The position numbers and the translations under genes are program-made. From Chloroflexota bacterium (GTDB lineage Bacteria > Chloroflexota > Anaerolineae > Anaerolineales > Anaerolineaceae), in the NCBI GenBank assembly GCA_029265085.1, contig JAJUJY010000129.1, positions 1-12,395 on the forward strand: DNA of 12,395 nucleotides. Reading direction: 5' to 3'. Under the pieces are notes generated by a model that saw only the letters and a list, made by a program, of their open reading frames with translations, had not been told where the DNA came from and made no database searches. This document shows positions 1 to 8,172 of the stretch, piece by piece (position 1 is the first letter of the stretch; every line of letters begins with the position of its first letter).

Positions 1-495
1 AGTGATATTTAGGTGCTTAGGCAAATCAGACATTGGAGTAAGGTAAAAAGCGTCAGCTTCTGGGTTTGCTTCTTTAGTGCAAAAATCAGGCCGATCGTCG
101 GAGACTGCAACCGAAAACCCCAACCACTTCGCCAGATGAACAACCGCTTTTCCAACATGTCCACCACCAATAACCACGATGGTTGGTTTAGGCAAGATTG
201 GGTCCACGTAAATTTCCAACTGTCCTCCACAAACACCTGGATCACCAATAGAAGGATCAACCATATTATATTTCAACAACCGGTTTTTTCCATCTTTCAG
301 GGCATCGAGTGCAGCTTGATATACACGGTTTTCAACCTCACCACCGCCAACTGTTCCAATAAATGTCCCGTTTGCAAAAACGAGCATTTTACTGCCCTCG
401 TGGCGAGGAGTTGAACCACGGCTTGAAATAATTGTGCACAAAACTCCTGCCTCACCCCTCTTTTCAAGGTCGGCAATCGCTTGATAAATACTCAT
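1..495 (-). CDS. xdhC: XdhC-family Moco chaperone for xanthine dehydrogenase-type enzyme (C-terminus cut by window edge)
   Basis: The reading frame starts at ATG 495 (GGAG about 8 bases upstream) and stays open to position 1, giving the first 165 residues with no stop in the window. The N-terminal XdhC/CoxI domain is clear: SSRGSTPRHEGSKML at residues 24-38, a GTVGGGEVE motif at 47-55 and a PGVCGG motif at 86-91 containing a Cys. A second domain begins with the Rossmann dinucleotide motif VIGGGHVGKAV at 108-118. XdhC proteins bind molybdenum cofactor, support its sulfuration and deliver it to xanthine dehydrogenase-family enzymes without being a subunit of the final enzyme. It lies 31 bases downstream of the molybdenum hydroxylase gene, its presumed client. 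A YqeB-like protein of selenium-dependent molybdenum hydroxylase systems is also related; the missing C-terminus prevents a firm distinction. Confidence 0.93.
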   Translation of the reverse strand, partial: MSIYQAIADLEKRGEAGVLCTIISSRGSTPRHEGSKMLVFANGTFIGTVGGGEVENRVYQAALDALKDGKNRLLKYNMVDPSIGDPGVCGGQLEIYVDPILPKPTIVVIGGGHVGKAVVHLAKWLGFSVAVSDDRPDFCTKEANPEADAFYLTPMSDLPKHLNIT

Positions 496-526
496 CAAAG
501 AAGCTCCAGATTGCTGTTCAGAACCC

Positions 527-3523
527 TTATTTTCCGTGAATTGACCGCCAGACCCGTTCAGGTGTGGCAGGATTCACAGTCAATTTCGCACCGCAAGCAT
601 CATAAATTGCATTTGCCACCGCAGGCGCTACTCCATCCATCGGAATTTCTGCAACTGCTTTTACACCAAAAGGATGAGTTGGTTCGTATGTTTGGATAAA
701 AATGGTTTGCAATTGAGGCATTTCATCTGCGCGGAAAATGTGATAATCTACAAAATCTTTTTCACGTGCCTGACCTTTTTCATCATACACCATTTCTTCA
801 CAAACCGCATATCCCAATGCCTGTGTCATCCCGCCCTCAATTTGACCAGAAGCCGTAATCGGGTTAACGATCACGCCGGAATCAACAGCCATGATTAATT
901 GATCGACTACGACAACACCGGTTTCGATGTCCACTGTAACTTCTGCAAATTGGGCAGCAAAAGGAGGCGGCGAAGATTGTGAATAATACGACCCAATACC
1001 CATGATTTGTTCTTGATCGTTGTGATGCAATGCATCGAGGGCAATTGCTGATAATGAAATTTGTTGTCCATTTTGTGCAACAGCCATTCGATCAACCAGG
1101 ATAATTTCTTCAACCGAAGAATTTAACATTCGTGCAGCACGAATTCGAATTCTTTCTGCGGCTTGCTCAGTAGCTTTAACAACCGCTGCGCCAGAGATAT
1201 AGGTCGTACTGGAAGCATAAGCGCCCTTATCAAATGGTGTAAAATCCGTATCGGAAGAATAAACCAATATATCTTCTACTGGTACACCAAGAATCTCGGC
1301 AGCCATTTGTGCAAGAACAGTATCTGATCCCGTGCCCAGGTCAGTAGCCCCTACCATTAAATTAAACGATCCATCATCATTCATTTTGATGGTAGCCCCG
1401 CCCATATCCAGATATGGTATTGCTGTCCCCTGCATCACTGTTGCAATACCAATACCTTTACGGAGATGTGGTTTACCAGGCACTTGATGCCATTCCTGAT
1501 TACCAAATTTTTGATCCCAACCAATCGCAGCCTTACCCTGGATTACGCATTCCTCCAAGCCAACCGTATGGATGATTTCAGGGCGTGGTTCTCGTCCTTC
1601 GCTCCAAGCGGTGCTAAAGGGATGCAATTCGCCAGACCGAATCGCATTCTTTAATCGGAATGTAATTGGATCCAACCCGAGTTCCCTGGCGATATTTTCC
1701 ATTTGCCGTTCAACTGCCCAATACCCTTGGGGAACGCCATACCCTCGATATGCGCCTGAAGGAGGTGTGTTGGTGTAAACAACATCAGCATAAAAACGGA
1801 TATTGGGTGATTTGCGGTACTTACCATCACCCACATAAAGCGCCATAGCTTTGTGACCTGTATTTCCAGTAACAGTTAGTGCATGACAACCGTAAGCACC
1901 CGTATCACTCAGCGCATACATTTCGTTCGCTGTAATCGTTCCGTCTAATTTAACCCCAGTTTTTAATTTTATTTTCATTGGGTGGCGTGACCGAGAAGCG
2001 ATAAACTCTTCCTCTCGATCATATTCATAAATGACTGGCTTTCCGGTAGCGATTGTTAGGTGACCAGCAACATCCTCAATTAGCACTTCTTGCTTGCCGC
2101 CAAATCCGCCACCGACTCGTGGTTTAATTACTCGGATTCGTTTCACCGGCAGATTTAATACTGGAGCAAGCATTCTGCGAACATGGAATGGAACCTGAGT
2201 GCTTGTCCGTATAACCAATCGATCGTCTTCATCCCAATAGGTTACAACAACATGCGGCTCGATATGTGCCTGTTGAACTTTTGGAACTTCATATTCTGCC
2301 TCAAAAATCCGATCTGCTTCCTCAAACCCTTTCTCAATATCTCCAATATCAATTCGGATTTCAGCTGCCAGGTTTTTTAACGGATTCGAATCCGCAAAAT
2401 TTTTATATTCTGGCTCATCATGAATCTGAATTGCACCTGCCTTCATAGATTCAGTTGAATCCAATATTGCTGGAAGGATTTCATATTCAACCTCAATTAG
2501 CTTCAACGCTTTTTCAGCAATTTCAGCTGTTTCGGCTGCAACAAAAGCAACTCGATCACCGACAAAACGGACTTTTTTATCTAGAGAAAATGCATCTAAC
2601 GGTCCAGGAATTGGATCAGACTGCCCTGCCGTAGAATAGACAACGCGAGGCAAATCTTTCCATGTAAGCACAGCCGCAACTCCAGGAAGGGACTTCGCTT
2701 TGCTAACATCAATTGATTTAATACGAGCGTGAGCTACAGGACTGTGCAAAACCTTAGCGACCAGCATATCACGTCGTTCAAAATCAGCCGCAAAAGCAGG
2801 TTTACCTTGTACTAGCTTAACTGCATCAACTTTTGGTTCGGGTTTTCCTATTTGTTTCAATACTTGCGGCTGTTCTGCTGCTACTGTAAGTACTTTTGGC
2901 ATCAAATCGACCTGAGTGCCAGCCAAATGAGAACCATGATCGGTCTGAGGAACGGGAGTTTCGGGTAGGTCAGGTTTCTTCGACCAATCCAATCCCATCC
3001 TAATCGCATCATCCCCCCCAACAGGTGGAACTATTTCTCCACGCATAACTGCTGCAGCCCGCATAATCGCCTGAACTGGCTTTAAGTATCCCGTGCACCG
3101 GCATAATACACCCGAAATAGCCTCTCGCACTTCAGCTTCTGTTGGATTAGGATTTTTTTCTAATAAGGCCTTCGCAGCAAGAATAAAAGCAGGCGTACAA
3201 TAACCGCACTGAATTGCGCCGCTTTCAACAAAAGCCTGCTGAAGCTGATGTAATCCCCTGGTTTTCTTCCAGCCCTGTTCAGGATGTTCGCCAATTCCTT
3301 CAATTGTTATAATCTCATGCCCATCAGCTTGTGCCGCTAGCATTGCGCATGAATTTACAGGGTTGCCATCAAGAAGTACTGTGCAGGCACCACATTCGCC
3401 GTGTTTGCAGCCGCCAAATTTCACACTGAAAATTCCGCGCTGCCGAAGCACATCCAACAACGTATCATTTGGGAGGACTTCCCAATTGTAAGCAACACCA
3501 TTTAATTTAATATGAATTTCCAT
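527..3523 (-). CDS. xdhD: XdhD-type molybdenum hydroxylase, fused [2Fe-2S] and molybdopterin-binding subunit
   Basis: A 998-residue xanthine oxidase-family enzyme that hydroxylates a carbon of an N-heterocycle or aldehyde using water. Residues 1-80 form a plant-type ferredoxin domain with cluster ligands C39, C44, C47 and C59. Residues 85-160 form the second [2Fe-2S] domain with C106, C109, C141 and C143. A linker (about 161-225) leads to the Moco domains: a/b hammerhead near 235-350, GGGFGGK at 471-477, PSGAYRGYGVPQG at 588-600, DLGTGSDT at 728-735 and FDKGAYASS at 764-772. E959 in AVAEI matches the catalytic Glu position. Order and motifs resemble E. coli XdhD (956 aa) more than heterotrimeric CoxLMS. 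FAD is supplied by the separate upstream gene. The start is fixed by GAGG six bases before the ATG. The substrate cannot be read from sequence; a purine or related heterocycle is likely from family and from SsnA. Whether it carries labile selenium is unknown. Confidence 0.93.
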   Translation of the reverse strand: MEIHIKLNGVAYNWEVLPNDTLLDVLRQRGIFSVKFGGCKHGECGACTVLLDGNPVNSCAMLAAQADGHEIITIEGIGEHPEQGWKKTRGLHQLQQAFVESGAIQCGYCTPAFILAAKALLEKNPNPTEAEVREAISGVLCRCTGYLKPVQAIMRAAAVMRGEIVPPVGGDDAIRMGLDWSKKPDLPETPVPQTDHGSHLAGTQVDLMPKVLTVAAEQPQVLKQIGKPEPKVDAVKLVQGKPAFAADFERRDMLVAKVLHSPVAHARIKSIDVSKAKSLPGVAAVLTWKDLPRVVYSTAGQSDPIPGPLDAFSLDKKVRFVGDRVAFVAAETAEIAEKALKLIEVEYEILPAILDSTESMKAGAIQIHDEPEYKNFADSNPLKNLAAEIRIDIGDIEKGFEEADRIFEAEYEVPKVQQAHIEPHVVVTYWDEDDRLVIRTSTQVPFHVRRMLAPVLNLPVKRIRVIKPRVGGGFGGKQEVLIEDVAGHLTIATGKPVIYEYDREEEFIASRSRHPMKIKLKTGVKLDGTITANEMYALSDTGAYGCHALTVTGNTGHKAMALYVGDGKYRKSPNIRFYADVVYTNTPPSGAYRGYGVPQGYWAVERQMENIARELGLDPITFRLKNAIRSGELHPFSTAWSEGREPRPEIIHTVGLEECVIQGKAAIGWDQKFGNQEWHQVPGKPHLRKGIGIATVMQGTAIPYLDMGGATIKMNDDGSFNLMVGATDLGTGSDTVLAQMAAEILGVPVEDILVYSSDTDFTPFDKGAYASSTTYISGAAVVKATEQAAERIRIRAARMLNSSVEEIILVDRMAVAQNGQQISLSAIALDALHHNDQEQIMGIGSYYSQSSPPPFAAQFAEVTVDIETGVVVVDQLIMAVDSGVIVNPITASGQIEGGMTQALGYAVCEEMVYDEKGQAREKDFVDYHIFRADEMPQLQTIFIQTYEPTHPFGVKAVAEIPMDGVAPAVANAIYDACGAKLTVNPATPERVWRSIHGK

Positions 3524-3552
3524 TGACCACCTCGTCTACTTATGCACAATGA

Positions 3553-4302
3553 TTACGCGGAATTCAGCATGCGTCGAAGTAAGCGGCTCGCAGCATCCTG
3601 GCGATATTCTGCGCTTGCCCAGGCATCCCCAGAGTTTGAGAGTGAATTTAATACTGCAAACTCTGCACCTTCAGCATTCGGACCATCAAATGCCAATATA
3701 GGATTTTTTCCAAATCCTCCTAAAGCGATGCGCGTTCTGCCAGAATTCCACCGTGCAATGGCGACAATTAGCTGAGATCGATCACCAGGAGTTCGGGCAA
3801 TATATTCCATTGATAACGTTAAATTTGTCTTGATTAAAATTTCACTAATTAGAAAGCTATATTCAGTAGGATTTCGTAAGGATAAATATTCGCCCACACT
3901 TTGCTGCTTACCTGAAGGGCTCCATACCAGCAAAGCATCCATAGATACTAATGCCGCAACCAGAGGTGATTTCCCATCAGAAGCTACAATGGAACCAGCA
4001 ATGGTCGATTGTTGGCGTAAATTAAAATTAGTTTCCTTGCGAACAGCTTCATAAAAATCAATTGGAAAACCTGGTATTTCCAGTAGGTTTTGAAGGGTAT
4101 TGACTGCACCAACATGAAATCCATCACGATCTGTTGAGACCGTACTTAATCCTAGCGACTGAAGATCTACAACAGCAATATCCTCCCCATCCCAATGACT
4201 AATTTTTGTTCCCCCACCTAATGGGATTGATTTTTGGGAGTTGTTTGATAATAATCTAATTGCCTCATCCATTGATTTAGGACGGTGATACTGGGTTATC
4301 AT
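3553..4302 (-). CDS. FAD-binding subunit of molybdenum hydroxylase (YgfM/CoxM family)
   Basis: A 249-residue FAD subunit that would pass electrons from the [2Fe-2S] clusters of the adjacent molybdenum enzyme to an acceptor. The N-terminal FAD_binding_5 domain opens with a typical YHRPKSMDEAIRLL and has the flavin pyrophosphate loop IPLGGGTKIS at residues 26-35. A second FAD motif, QQSTIAGSIVASDGKSPL, is at 97-114 and continues into a VSMDALLVW strand. The C-terminal part (about 160-249) fits the CO dehydrogenase flavoprotein C-terminal domain, with the RIALGGFGKNP stretch at 191-201. It is shorter than usual CoxM proteins (roughly 280-290 residues) and close to E. coli YgfM (259), which also pairs with XdhD. 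It sits 29 bases upstream of the fused subunit and 7 bases after the thioesterase gene, whose last codons (GAGGAGTGA) provide its Shine-Dalgarno sequence. This suggests translational coupling. Confidence 0.9.
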   Translation of the reverse strand: MITQYHRPKSMDEAIRLLSNNSQKSIPLGGGTKISHWDGEDIAVVDLQSLGLSTVSTDRDGFHVGAVNTLQNLLEIPGFPIDFYEAVRKETNFNLRQQSTIAGSIVASDGKSPLVAALVSMDALLVWSPSGKQQSVGEYLSLRNPTEYSFLISEILIKTNLTLSMEYIARTPGDRSQLIVAIARWNSGRTRIALGGFGKNPILAFDGPNAEGAEFAVLNSLSNSGDAWASAEYRQDAASRLLRRMLNSA

Positions 4303-4309
4303 TTTTTAC

Positions 4310-4780
4310 TCACTCCTCGTCCGGATAAACGGTCCAATTATCAGAAGATATCGCTTCCGAATCAACCAATCGTTGTGTGACATCTGTAAAAACACCGTCT
4401 GCTTCAGCCAGAAGATTCCCGTCGGAATCAAAAATTTTGCTGTCAGCGTGTGCGACGAAACCACGATCCTTGGTTAAAATTCCTTCAAGCCTTAAAGGTT
4501 GGTTTACAGGAACAGGTTTCCTATAACGGATTCGAATTTGCGCAGTTACAACAATTCGCTCAGGAGGAGTGCCGCGCATGATGGTGCGTGCTGCGACCTC
4601 ATCTAACATGGATGCAACAATACCGCCATGCGCAACACCCGGATAACCTTGAAACCATTCCGGAATAGTGTAATGAGCAACTACATACCCCGATTCTGGT
4701 TCATAAAATTCCATACATAAGCCGTTTAGGTTTTCTTTACCGCAAACGAAGCAATGTTTGGAATTTGGTTGTTTATCCAT
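4310..4780 (-). CDS. PaaI-family hotdog-fold thioesterase
   Basis: A 156-residue single hotdog domain protein. The N-terminus has the CFVCGKENLNGL motif (residues 10-21) common in this PaaI/4HBT subgroup. The core helix carries VAHGGIVASMLDEVAA at 49-64, where HGG (51-53) and the acidic pair D60/E61 are the expected active-site region. Strands about 75-135 (VVTAQIRIRYRKPVPV and the following segment) complete the fold. Members hydrolyse acyl-CoA or aryl-CoA thioesters, but the substrate is unknown and some act only as binding proteins. It begins 2 bases after the stop of the luciferase-like gene and ends 7 bases before the FAD subunit, so it is embedded in the same transcript. No good Shine-Dalgarno precedes it, so translation probably depends on coupling to the gene upstream. 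No partner CoA ligase is in the window, so its role here is unclear. Confidence 0.87.
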   Translation of the reverse strand: MDKQPNSKHCFVCGKENLNGLCMEFYEPESGYVVAHYTIPEWFQGYPGVAHGGIVASMLDEVAARTIMRGTPPERIVVTAQIRIRYRKPVPVNQPLRLEGILTKDRGFVAHADSKIFDSDGNLLAEADGVFTDVTQRLVDSEAISSDNWTVYPDEE

Positions 4781-4782
4781 AC

Positions 4783-5778
4783 CTAGTGAGCAAACGTATC
4801 AATCAAAAGTTTAACATCTCCGCCAACCGGATAAAGAATTGGGCAGGTGCATCCAGTCTTTTGATACTCAGCTACTTTTGCCCTGGCTTCATCGGGTGTC
4901 CCTGATGCAGTAATCCTATGAATTAATTCTTCTGGTACAAGATGTTTTGCTTTTTGTATTTGCGAGTGGGTAGCAGGCCAACCCAAAATAGATTGAATTT
5001 CAGCAACTACATCGGGTGAAACACCAGACGCTTTAGCAATATGTGGTTGTTGAGCAAGATATTGAGTGAGCAAACCGCGGGTAGTATCAATCGCCTTATC
5101 ATGATCATGATCCACAGAGCACACAATCAATTGTGGTCGATCAATATCTTCAAAACGGAGGCCGGCTTTCTTGGCACCATTATCTAATAATTCAAGTGCC
5201 TTATAGTTATATTCTGGTGGAACACAATAATTTAATACAGCTCCATCGGCAATTTCACCGGTTAATTCCATCATTTGATCGCCTGTAGCGCCAATCATTA
5301 TGGGAACATTTCGGGGTTCTTTTCTTCCATGCACAACATCTAATTCAATCCCATTGACATGGATGAATTCACCTTCAAATGACACCCTTTCCATATTCAA
5401 CAGGCGTTTTAATATCGTAACAGTTTCACGCATTGCGGTTAATGGTTTTCGGCGATCAATGCCAACATTTTTTGCAAGGGGATCCCACCATGCGCCAATC
5501 CCGCAAATTACCCGGTTAGGTGCTAGGTCATCTAACGTAAGAAATGTCGAGGCAAGCAAGCCAATATTTCGGGTCCAATTGTTAATCACACCAGACCCAA
5601 CCTTAAGACGATCGGTCACAGCCGCATAAGCAGCCATTGGTACGATCGCATCCCGCACTAATCGGCTTTCAGCCTGCCAGACAGCTTCAAAGCCTTTTGA
5701 TTCAGCGTACCGCACATAATCTAGACCATCGCGTAAATCATGAGCGTCCTGCAAATAAAGTGCCATTCGGTTTGTCAT
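4783..5778 (-). CDS. Luciferase-like (LLM class) oxidoreductase, probably F420-dependent
   Basis: A 331-residue TIM-barrel protein of the bacterial luciferase/Mer superfamily. Visible family features are [18 protein letters not shown] near residues 21-38, the [16 protein letters not shown] segment at 57-71, and the characteristic [10 protein letters not shown] at 94-102, ending in the usual [11 protein letters not shown] helix (117-127). [21 protein letters not shown] at about 159-179 is the second hallmark. F420-using members include methylene-tetrahydromethanopterin reductase and F420-dependent dehydrogenases, while others use FMN. Location directly after cofC, cofD and cofE favours F420, by inference. 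The start at 5778 is supported by GGAGG six bases upstream; an internal Met at residue 5 is the alternative. The substrate is not identifiable. One possibility is an oxidoreductase step on the heterocycle handled by the neighbouring molybdenum hydroxylase and SsnA. Confidence 0.88.
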   Translation of the reverse strand: MTNRMALYLQDAHDLRDGLDYVRYAESKGFEAVWQAESRLVRDAIVPMAAYAAVTDRLKVGSGVINNWTRNIGLLASTFLTLDDLAPNRVICGIGAWWDPLAKNVGIDRRKPLTAMRETVTILKRLLNMERVSFEGEFIHVNGIELDVVHGRKEPRNVPIMIGATGDQMMELTGEIADGAVLNYCVPPEYNYKALELLDNGAKKAGLRFEDIDRPQLIVCSVDHDHDKAIDTTRGLLTQYLAQQPHIAKASGVSPDVVAEIQSILGWPATHSQIQKAKHLVPEELIHRITASGTPDEARAKVAEYQKTGCTCPILYPVGGDVKLLIDTFAH

Positions 5779-5822
5779 TTTATGCCTCCGGGTATATGAA
5801 TAGTTTTCTCAGAGAGCTTATT

Positions 5823-6431
5823 TTAGATTTGAACAGATTCAATTTGTTTGAGAATTTCTAAATCTTCTGGTAAATCCAGATCCAGGCCAAATGTAGAAAT
5901 CTGGCAGACTTCAATCCGATACCCTTTTTTTTCCGCCTGTGAGGTATGGTGTTTAAAAGACCCAACCCCAAAACGATAATCGAAATCACCGGCTGGACTG
6001 ATATACAAAGCATTCGTACCGTCCATCCTGCGGTCTGGTGCAATCACCATTACAGGAGGTTTTTCAGCTCGTTTAATCAATTCCTGAATGTCACGTGGGG
6101 TGACAAGTGGTAAATCAGCCGGCAATACCAGGATATCTTCTGCTGCATACATTTTTGCAACAACAGTCGCACGCCGTAATGCTGTATTTAACCCTGGCCT
6201 ACCATCTTCTTGAACAGTTCTTGATCCATATTCTCTTGCCAATGACAATGCTGCTGGATCTCTACTTACCACCAACACCTGATTGATTTCTGTTACTTGT
6301 GTTAATGTTCTTAGTGTATTCCCTAACATCGTGTAGTTCAATACAGCTCTTTCATCTTCAGTTAGTACACCAGATAATCGCGACTTCCCCCTACGAAGAG
6401 GTTTGACCGGTACAATCGCCCATAGGCTCAT
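5823..6431 (-). CDS. cofC: CofC, phospholactate/phosphoenolpyruvate guanylyltransferase
   Basis: A 202-residue nucleotidyltransferase of F420 biosynthesis. It activates a three-carbon phosphate (2-phospho-L-lactate in archaea, phosphoenolpyruvate or 3-phosphoglycerate in some bacteria) with GTP, making the donor used by CofD. The N-terminal nucleotide loop VPVKPLRRGKSRLS is at residues 7-20, VLPADLPLV at 102-110 includes the metal-binding Asp, GTNALYI is at 138-144, FGVGSFKHH at 154-162, and GLDLDLPEDLE at 182-192 closes the fold. Length is normal for stand-alone CofC. The ribosome binding site AGGAGGG overlaps the cofD stop, 11 bases before the ATG. Together with cofD and cofE it makes a contiguous F420 block. 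The sequence does not tell which three-carbon acid is used. Confidence 0.94.
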   Translation of the reverse strand: MSLWAIVPVKPLRRGKSRLSGVLTEDERAVLNYTMLGNTLRTLTQVTEINQVLVVSRDPAALSLAREYGSRTVQEDGRPGLNTALRRATVVAKMYAAEDILVLPADLPLVTPRDIQELIKRAEKPPVMVIAPDRRMDGTNALYISPAGDFDYRFGVGSFKHHTSQAEKKGYRIEVCQISTFGLDLDLPEDLEILKQIESVQI

Positions 6432-6447
6432 TCGGTGTGATTCCCTC

Positions 6448-7392
6448 CTAAAACAATTGGTTCACTAAATCAAGCACTTCTAATGCAAGACGTTTTCGAT
6501 CATGTTTGTCTTTCATAATCGAATTTGTCGTCGAAGTTATTATACCCCAGCGGTTGATCTCGTCAGCATATCCTTCATCAACATTATCCATCACAAAACC
6601 ATTCAAAATACCTCGAAAATGGTCTGCAACCGCTAATGGTGTCGGTGATAATCCTAATTCCAAAAACATTTTTGCTGCAGGCCCCTTGACCGTCTTTCCG
6701 CCAATAATCGGTGATATCGCTATCACTTTTTTCGTAGAGATCAATTCGCGTATTCTTGGAACTGAAAGTATCGGATCAATACTCACAAATGGATTAGAAG
6801 GACAAAGGATAACTGCCTCACACTCAAAGAGTGCTTCTTCAATTTCTGGGGTTAATGTTGCTTTTTCAATTCCTTCGAACAAAAACCGATTCACACACGG
6901 AACACACGATTCTTTGACAAAGTATTCCTGAAATTCGAGCATTCTCCCATCACTGGTAATCACCTTGGTGCTGACAGCTTCGTCACACATAGGGAAAACG
7001 GAATATTCAATATGCCAGGCCGAGCAAAGTCCTTTTATCACCTGAGTCAGGCGAATACCATCCATTAATTTACTTGTTCGAAATAAATGAGTAGCAAGGT
7101 CGCGGTCACCTAGACGAAACCAGGGAGCCTCACCCATTCGCGTCAACTCGTCTAAAACTTGAAAAGTTTCTGCATTTCGCCCCCACCCGGTTTCTGGGTT
7201 TGCCAGATCAGCCAACGTGTAGCATACCGTATCAAGATCCGGACAAATTTTCAATCCGTAATGAGTAAAATCATCGCCCGTATTAGCGATGATTTTTAGC
7301 GAATCGGGGGGCAGGCATTGCGCCAAGCCATCCACCATTTTTGCTCCACCCACGCCACCTGCAAGCGCAACAATTTTCATCACTTTGGGCAT
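6448..7392 (-). CDS. cofD: CofD, 2-phospho-L-lactate (or EPPG) transferase
   Basis: A 314-residue enzyme that transfers the phospholactyl or enolpyruvyl phosphate group from the GDP-activated donor to FO, giving F420-0 or dehydro-F420-0. Family motifs are complete: IVALAGGVGGAKM at residues 7-19, ANTGDDFTHYGLKICPDLDT at 36-55, GWGRNAETF at 69-77, LGDRDLATHLFRT at 94-106, CPSNPFVSIDPIL at 197-209 and SPIIGGKTVKGPAAKM at 227-242. The start is uncertain. For the ATG at 7392 the upstream AAGGA is only about 3 bases away; for the ATG at 7380, which gives the canonical MKIVALAGG N-terminus, it is about 15 bases away. The stop of cofE lies 9 bases before 7392. The 7392 start was kept, but the protein may begin four codons later. 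Confidence 0.95.
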   Translation of the reverse strand: MPKVMKIVALAGGVGGAKMVDGLAQCLPPDSLKIIANTGDDFTHYGLKICPDLDTVCYTLADLANPETGWGRNAETFQVLDELTRMGEAPWFRLGDRDLATHLFRTSKLMDGIRLTQVIKGLCSAWHIEYSVFPMCDEAVSTKVITSDGRMLEFQEYFVKESCVPCVNRFLFEGIEKATLTPEIEEALFECEAVILCPSNPFVSIDPILSVPRIRELISTKKVIAISPIIGGKTVKGPAAKMFLELGLSPTPLAVADHFRGILNGFVMDNVDEGYADEINRWGIITSTTNSIMKDKHDRKRLALEVLDLVNQLF

Positions 7393-7401
7393 ACGTCCTT
7401 A

Positions 7402-8172
7402 TTACCGAAACAAATCCAATTCATCTGGGCGTTTTAATTCCGAAAAACTACCTTCGCGTAATGAATAAGGAAACCCTCGTACATGAACGGCTGGAATTCG
7501 CTCAGCAGCCTGGCCCATCATCAAAGATGCACCAGCAGCTAGTTCATCTGACGCCGCTACGATCGTTACGCGCAGCTGATATCCATAAAGATCTTCTTGT
7601 CCGCGCATATCCACAATTCCTGGTAAACCAGAAATCCCGATTGCCACACCAACCGTTCCAACACGCCAGGCGCGCCCGTGAGAATCAATAATCATAACTC
7701 CGATCTTTTTGCCGGTTAAGCTTTCCAAATCCTCTCTGATTTTTTGACAACTCGCATCAGGATCTTTGGGCAGCAATAAAACCCAATCTTCCGGTTTTCC
7801 GCCCAATGACTGAACGTTTGAATGATCAATCCCTGCATTTGCACAAACAAATCCCAATTTGTGCTCTACAATCAAAGTGCCTGGGCGGGTTCGAAGAACT
7901 TTCTTGCTTTCAGACAACACCAGCTCAACAAAACGGGGATCTTTTTCAGTTTTGTTTGCGATATCGACCGCGTATTGACCTGGAACAATTGTATTGAGAT
8001 CAACAAACCGGCCTTCCGCTTTGGAGACGATTTTTTGAGCGATAACAATCACATCCCCGTCTTCAAGCATAATCGCATTTTCAGATAACGCAATTGTCAG
8101 GAGACTCGAAACTGAATCTCCTGGATTTACCAAGGGCATCCCAGAAATCGGTGTAATAGTTAATGATTTCAT
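7402..8172 (-). CDS. cofE: CofE, coenzyme F420-0:L-glutamate ligase
   Basis: A 256-residue GTP-dependent ligase that adds gamma-linked glutamates to F420-0. Conserved blocks are VIVIAQKIVSKAEGR at residues 41-55, KDPRFVELVLSESK at 77-90, FVCANAGIDHSNV at 108-120, LLLPKDPDASCQKIREDL at 132-149, VMIIDSHGRAWRVG at 159-172 and EDLYGYQLRVTIVAASDELA at 193-212, followed by SLMMGQAAERIPAVHV. It is the single-domain archaeal-type form. The second nitroreductase-like domain of actinobacterial FbiB is absent, so a dehydro-F420-0 reductase, if needed, must come from elsewhere. Its start codon overlaps the npdG stop (ATGA), a sign of translational coupling. The number of glutamates added cannot be predicted. 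Confidence 0.95.
   Translation of the reverse strand: MKSLTITPISGMPLVNPGDSVSSLLTIALSENAIMLEDGDVIVIAQKIVSKAEGRFVDLNTIVPGQYAVDIANKTEKDPRFVELVLSESKKVLRTRPGTLIVEHKLGFVCANAGIDHSNVQSLGGKPEDWVLLLPKDPDASCQKIREDLESLTGKKIGVMIIDSHGRAWRVGTVGVAIGISGLPGIVDMRGQEDLYGYQLRVTIVAASDELAAGASLMMGQAAERIPAVHVRGFPYSLREGSFSELKRPDELDLFR

Noticed and set aside
13..414. Plus-strand open frame of 133 codons opposite xdhC
   Set aside because: The minus-strand frame in the same region encodes a clear XdhC protein. The plus-strand translation has no recognisable family and no ribosome binding site.
527..3523. Possible in-frame selenocysteine codon or SECIS element, because the XdhD/SsnA family is associated with selenium
   Set aside because: The frame has no internal TGA. 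Any selenium in this family is a labile cofactor, not selenocysteine, so nothing can be seen in the sequence.
5300..5629. Plus-strand open frame of 109 codons opposite the luciferase-like gene
   Set aside because: It lies wholly inside a convincing conserved gene on the other strand and its product resembles nothing known, so it is an antisense shadow.
6506..6931. Plus-strand open frame of 141 codons opposite cofD
   Set aside because: cofD shows all family motifs on the other strand. The antisense product is low-information and lacks a start signal.
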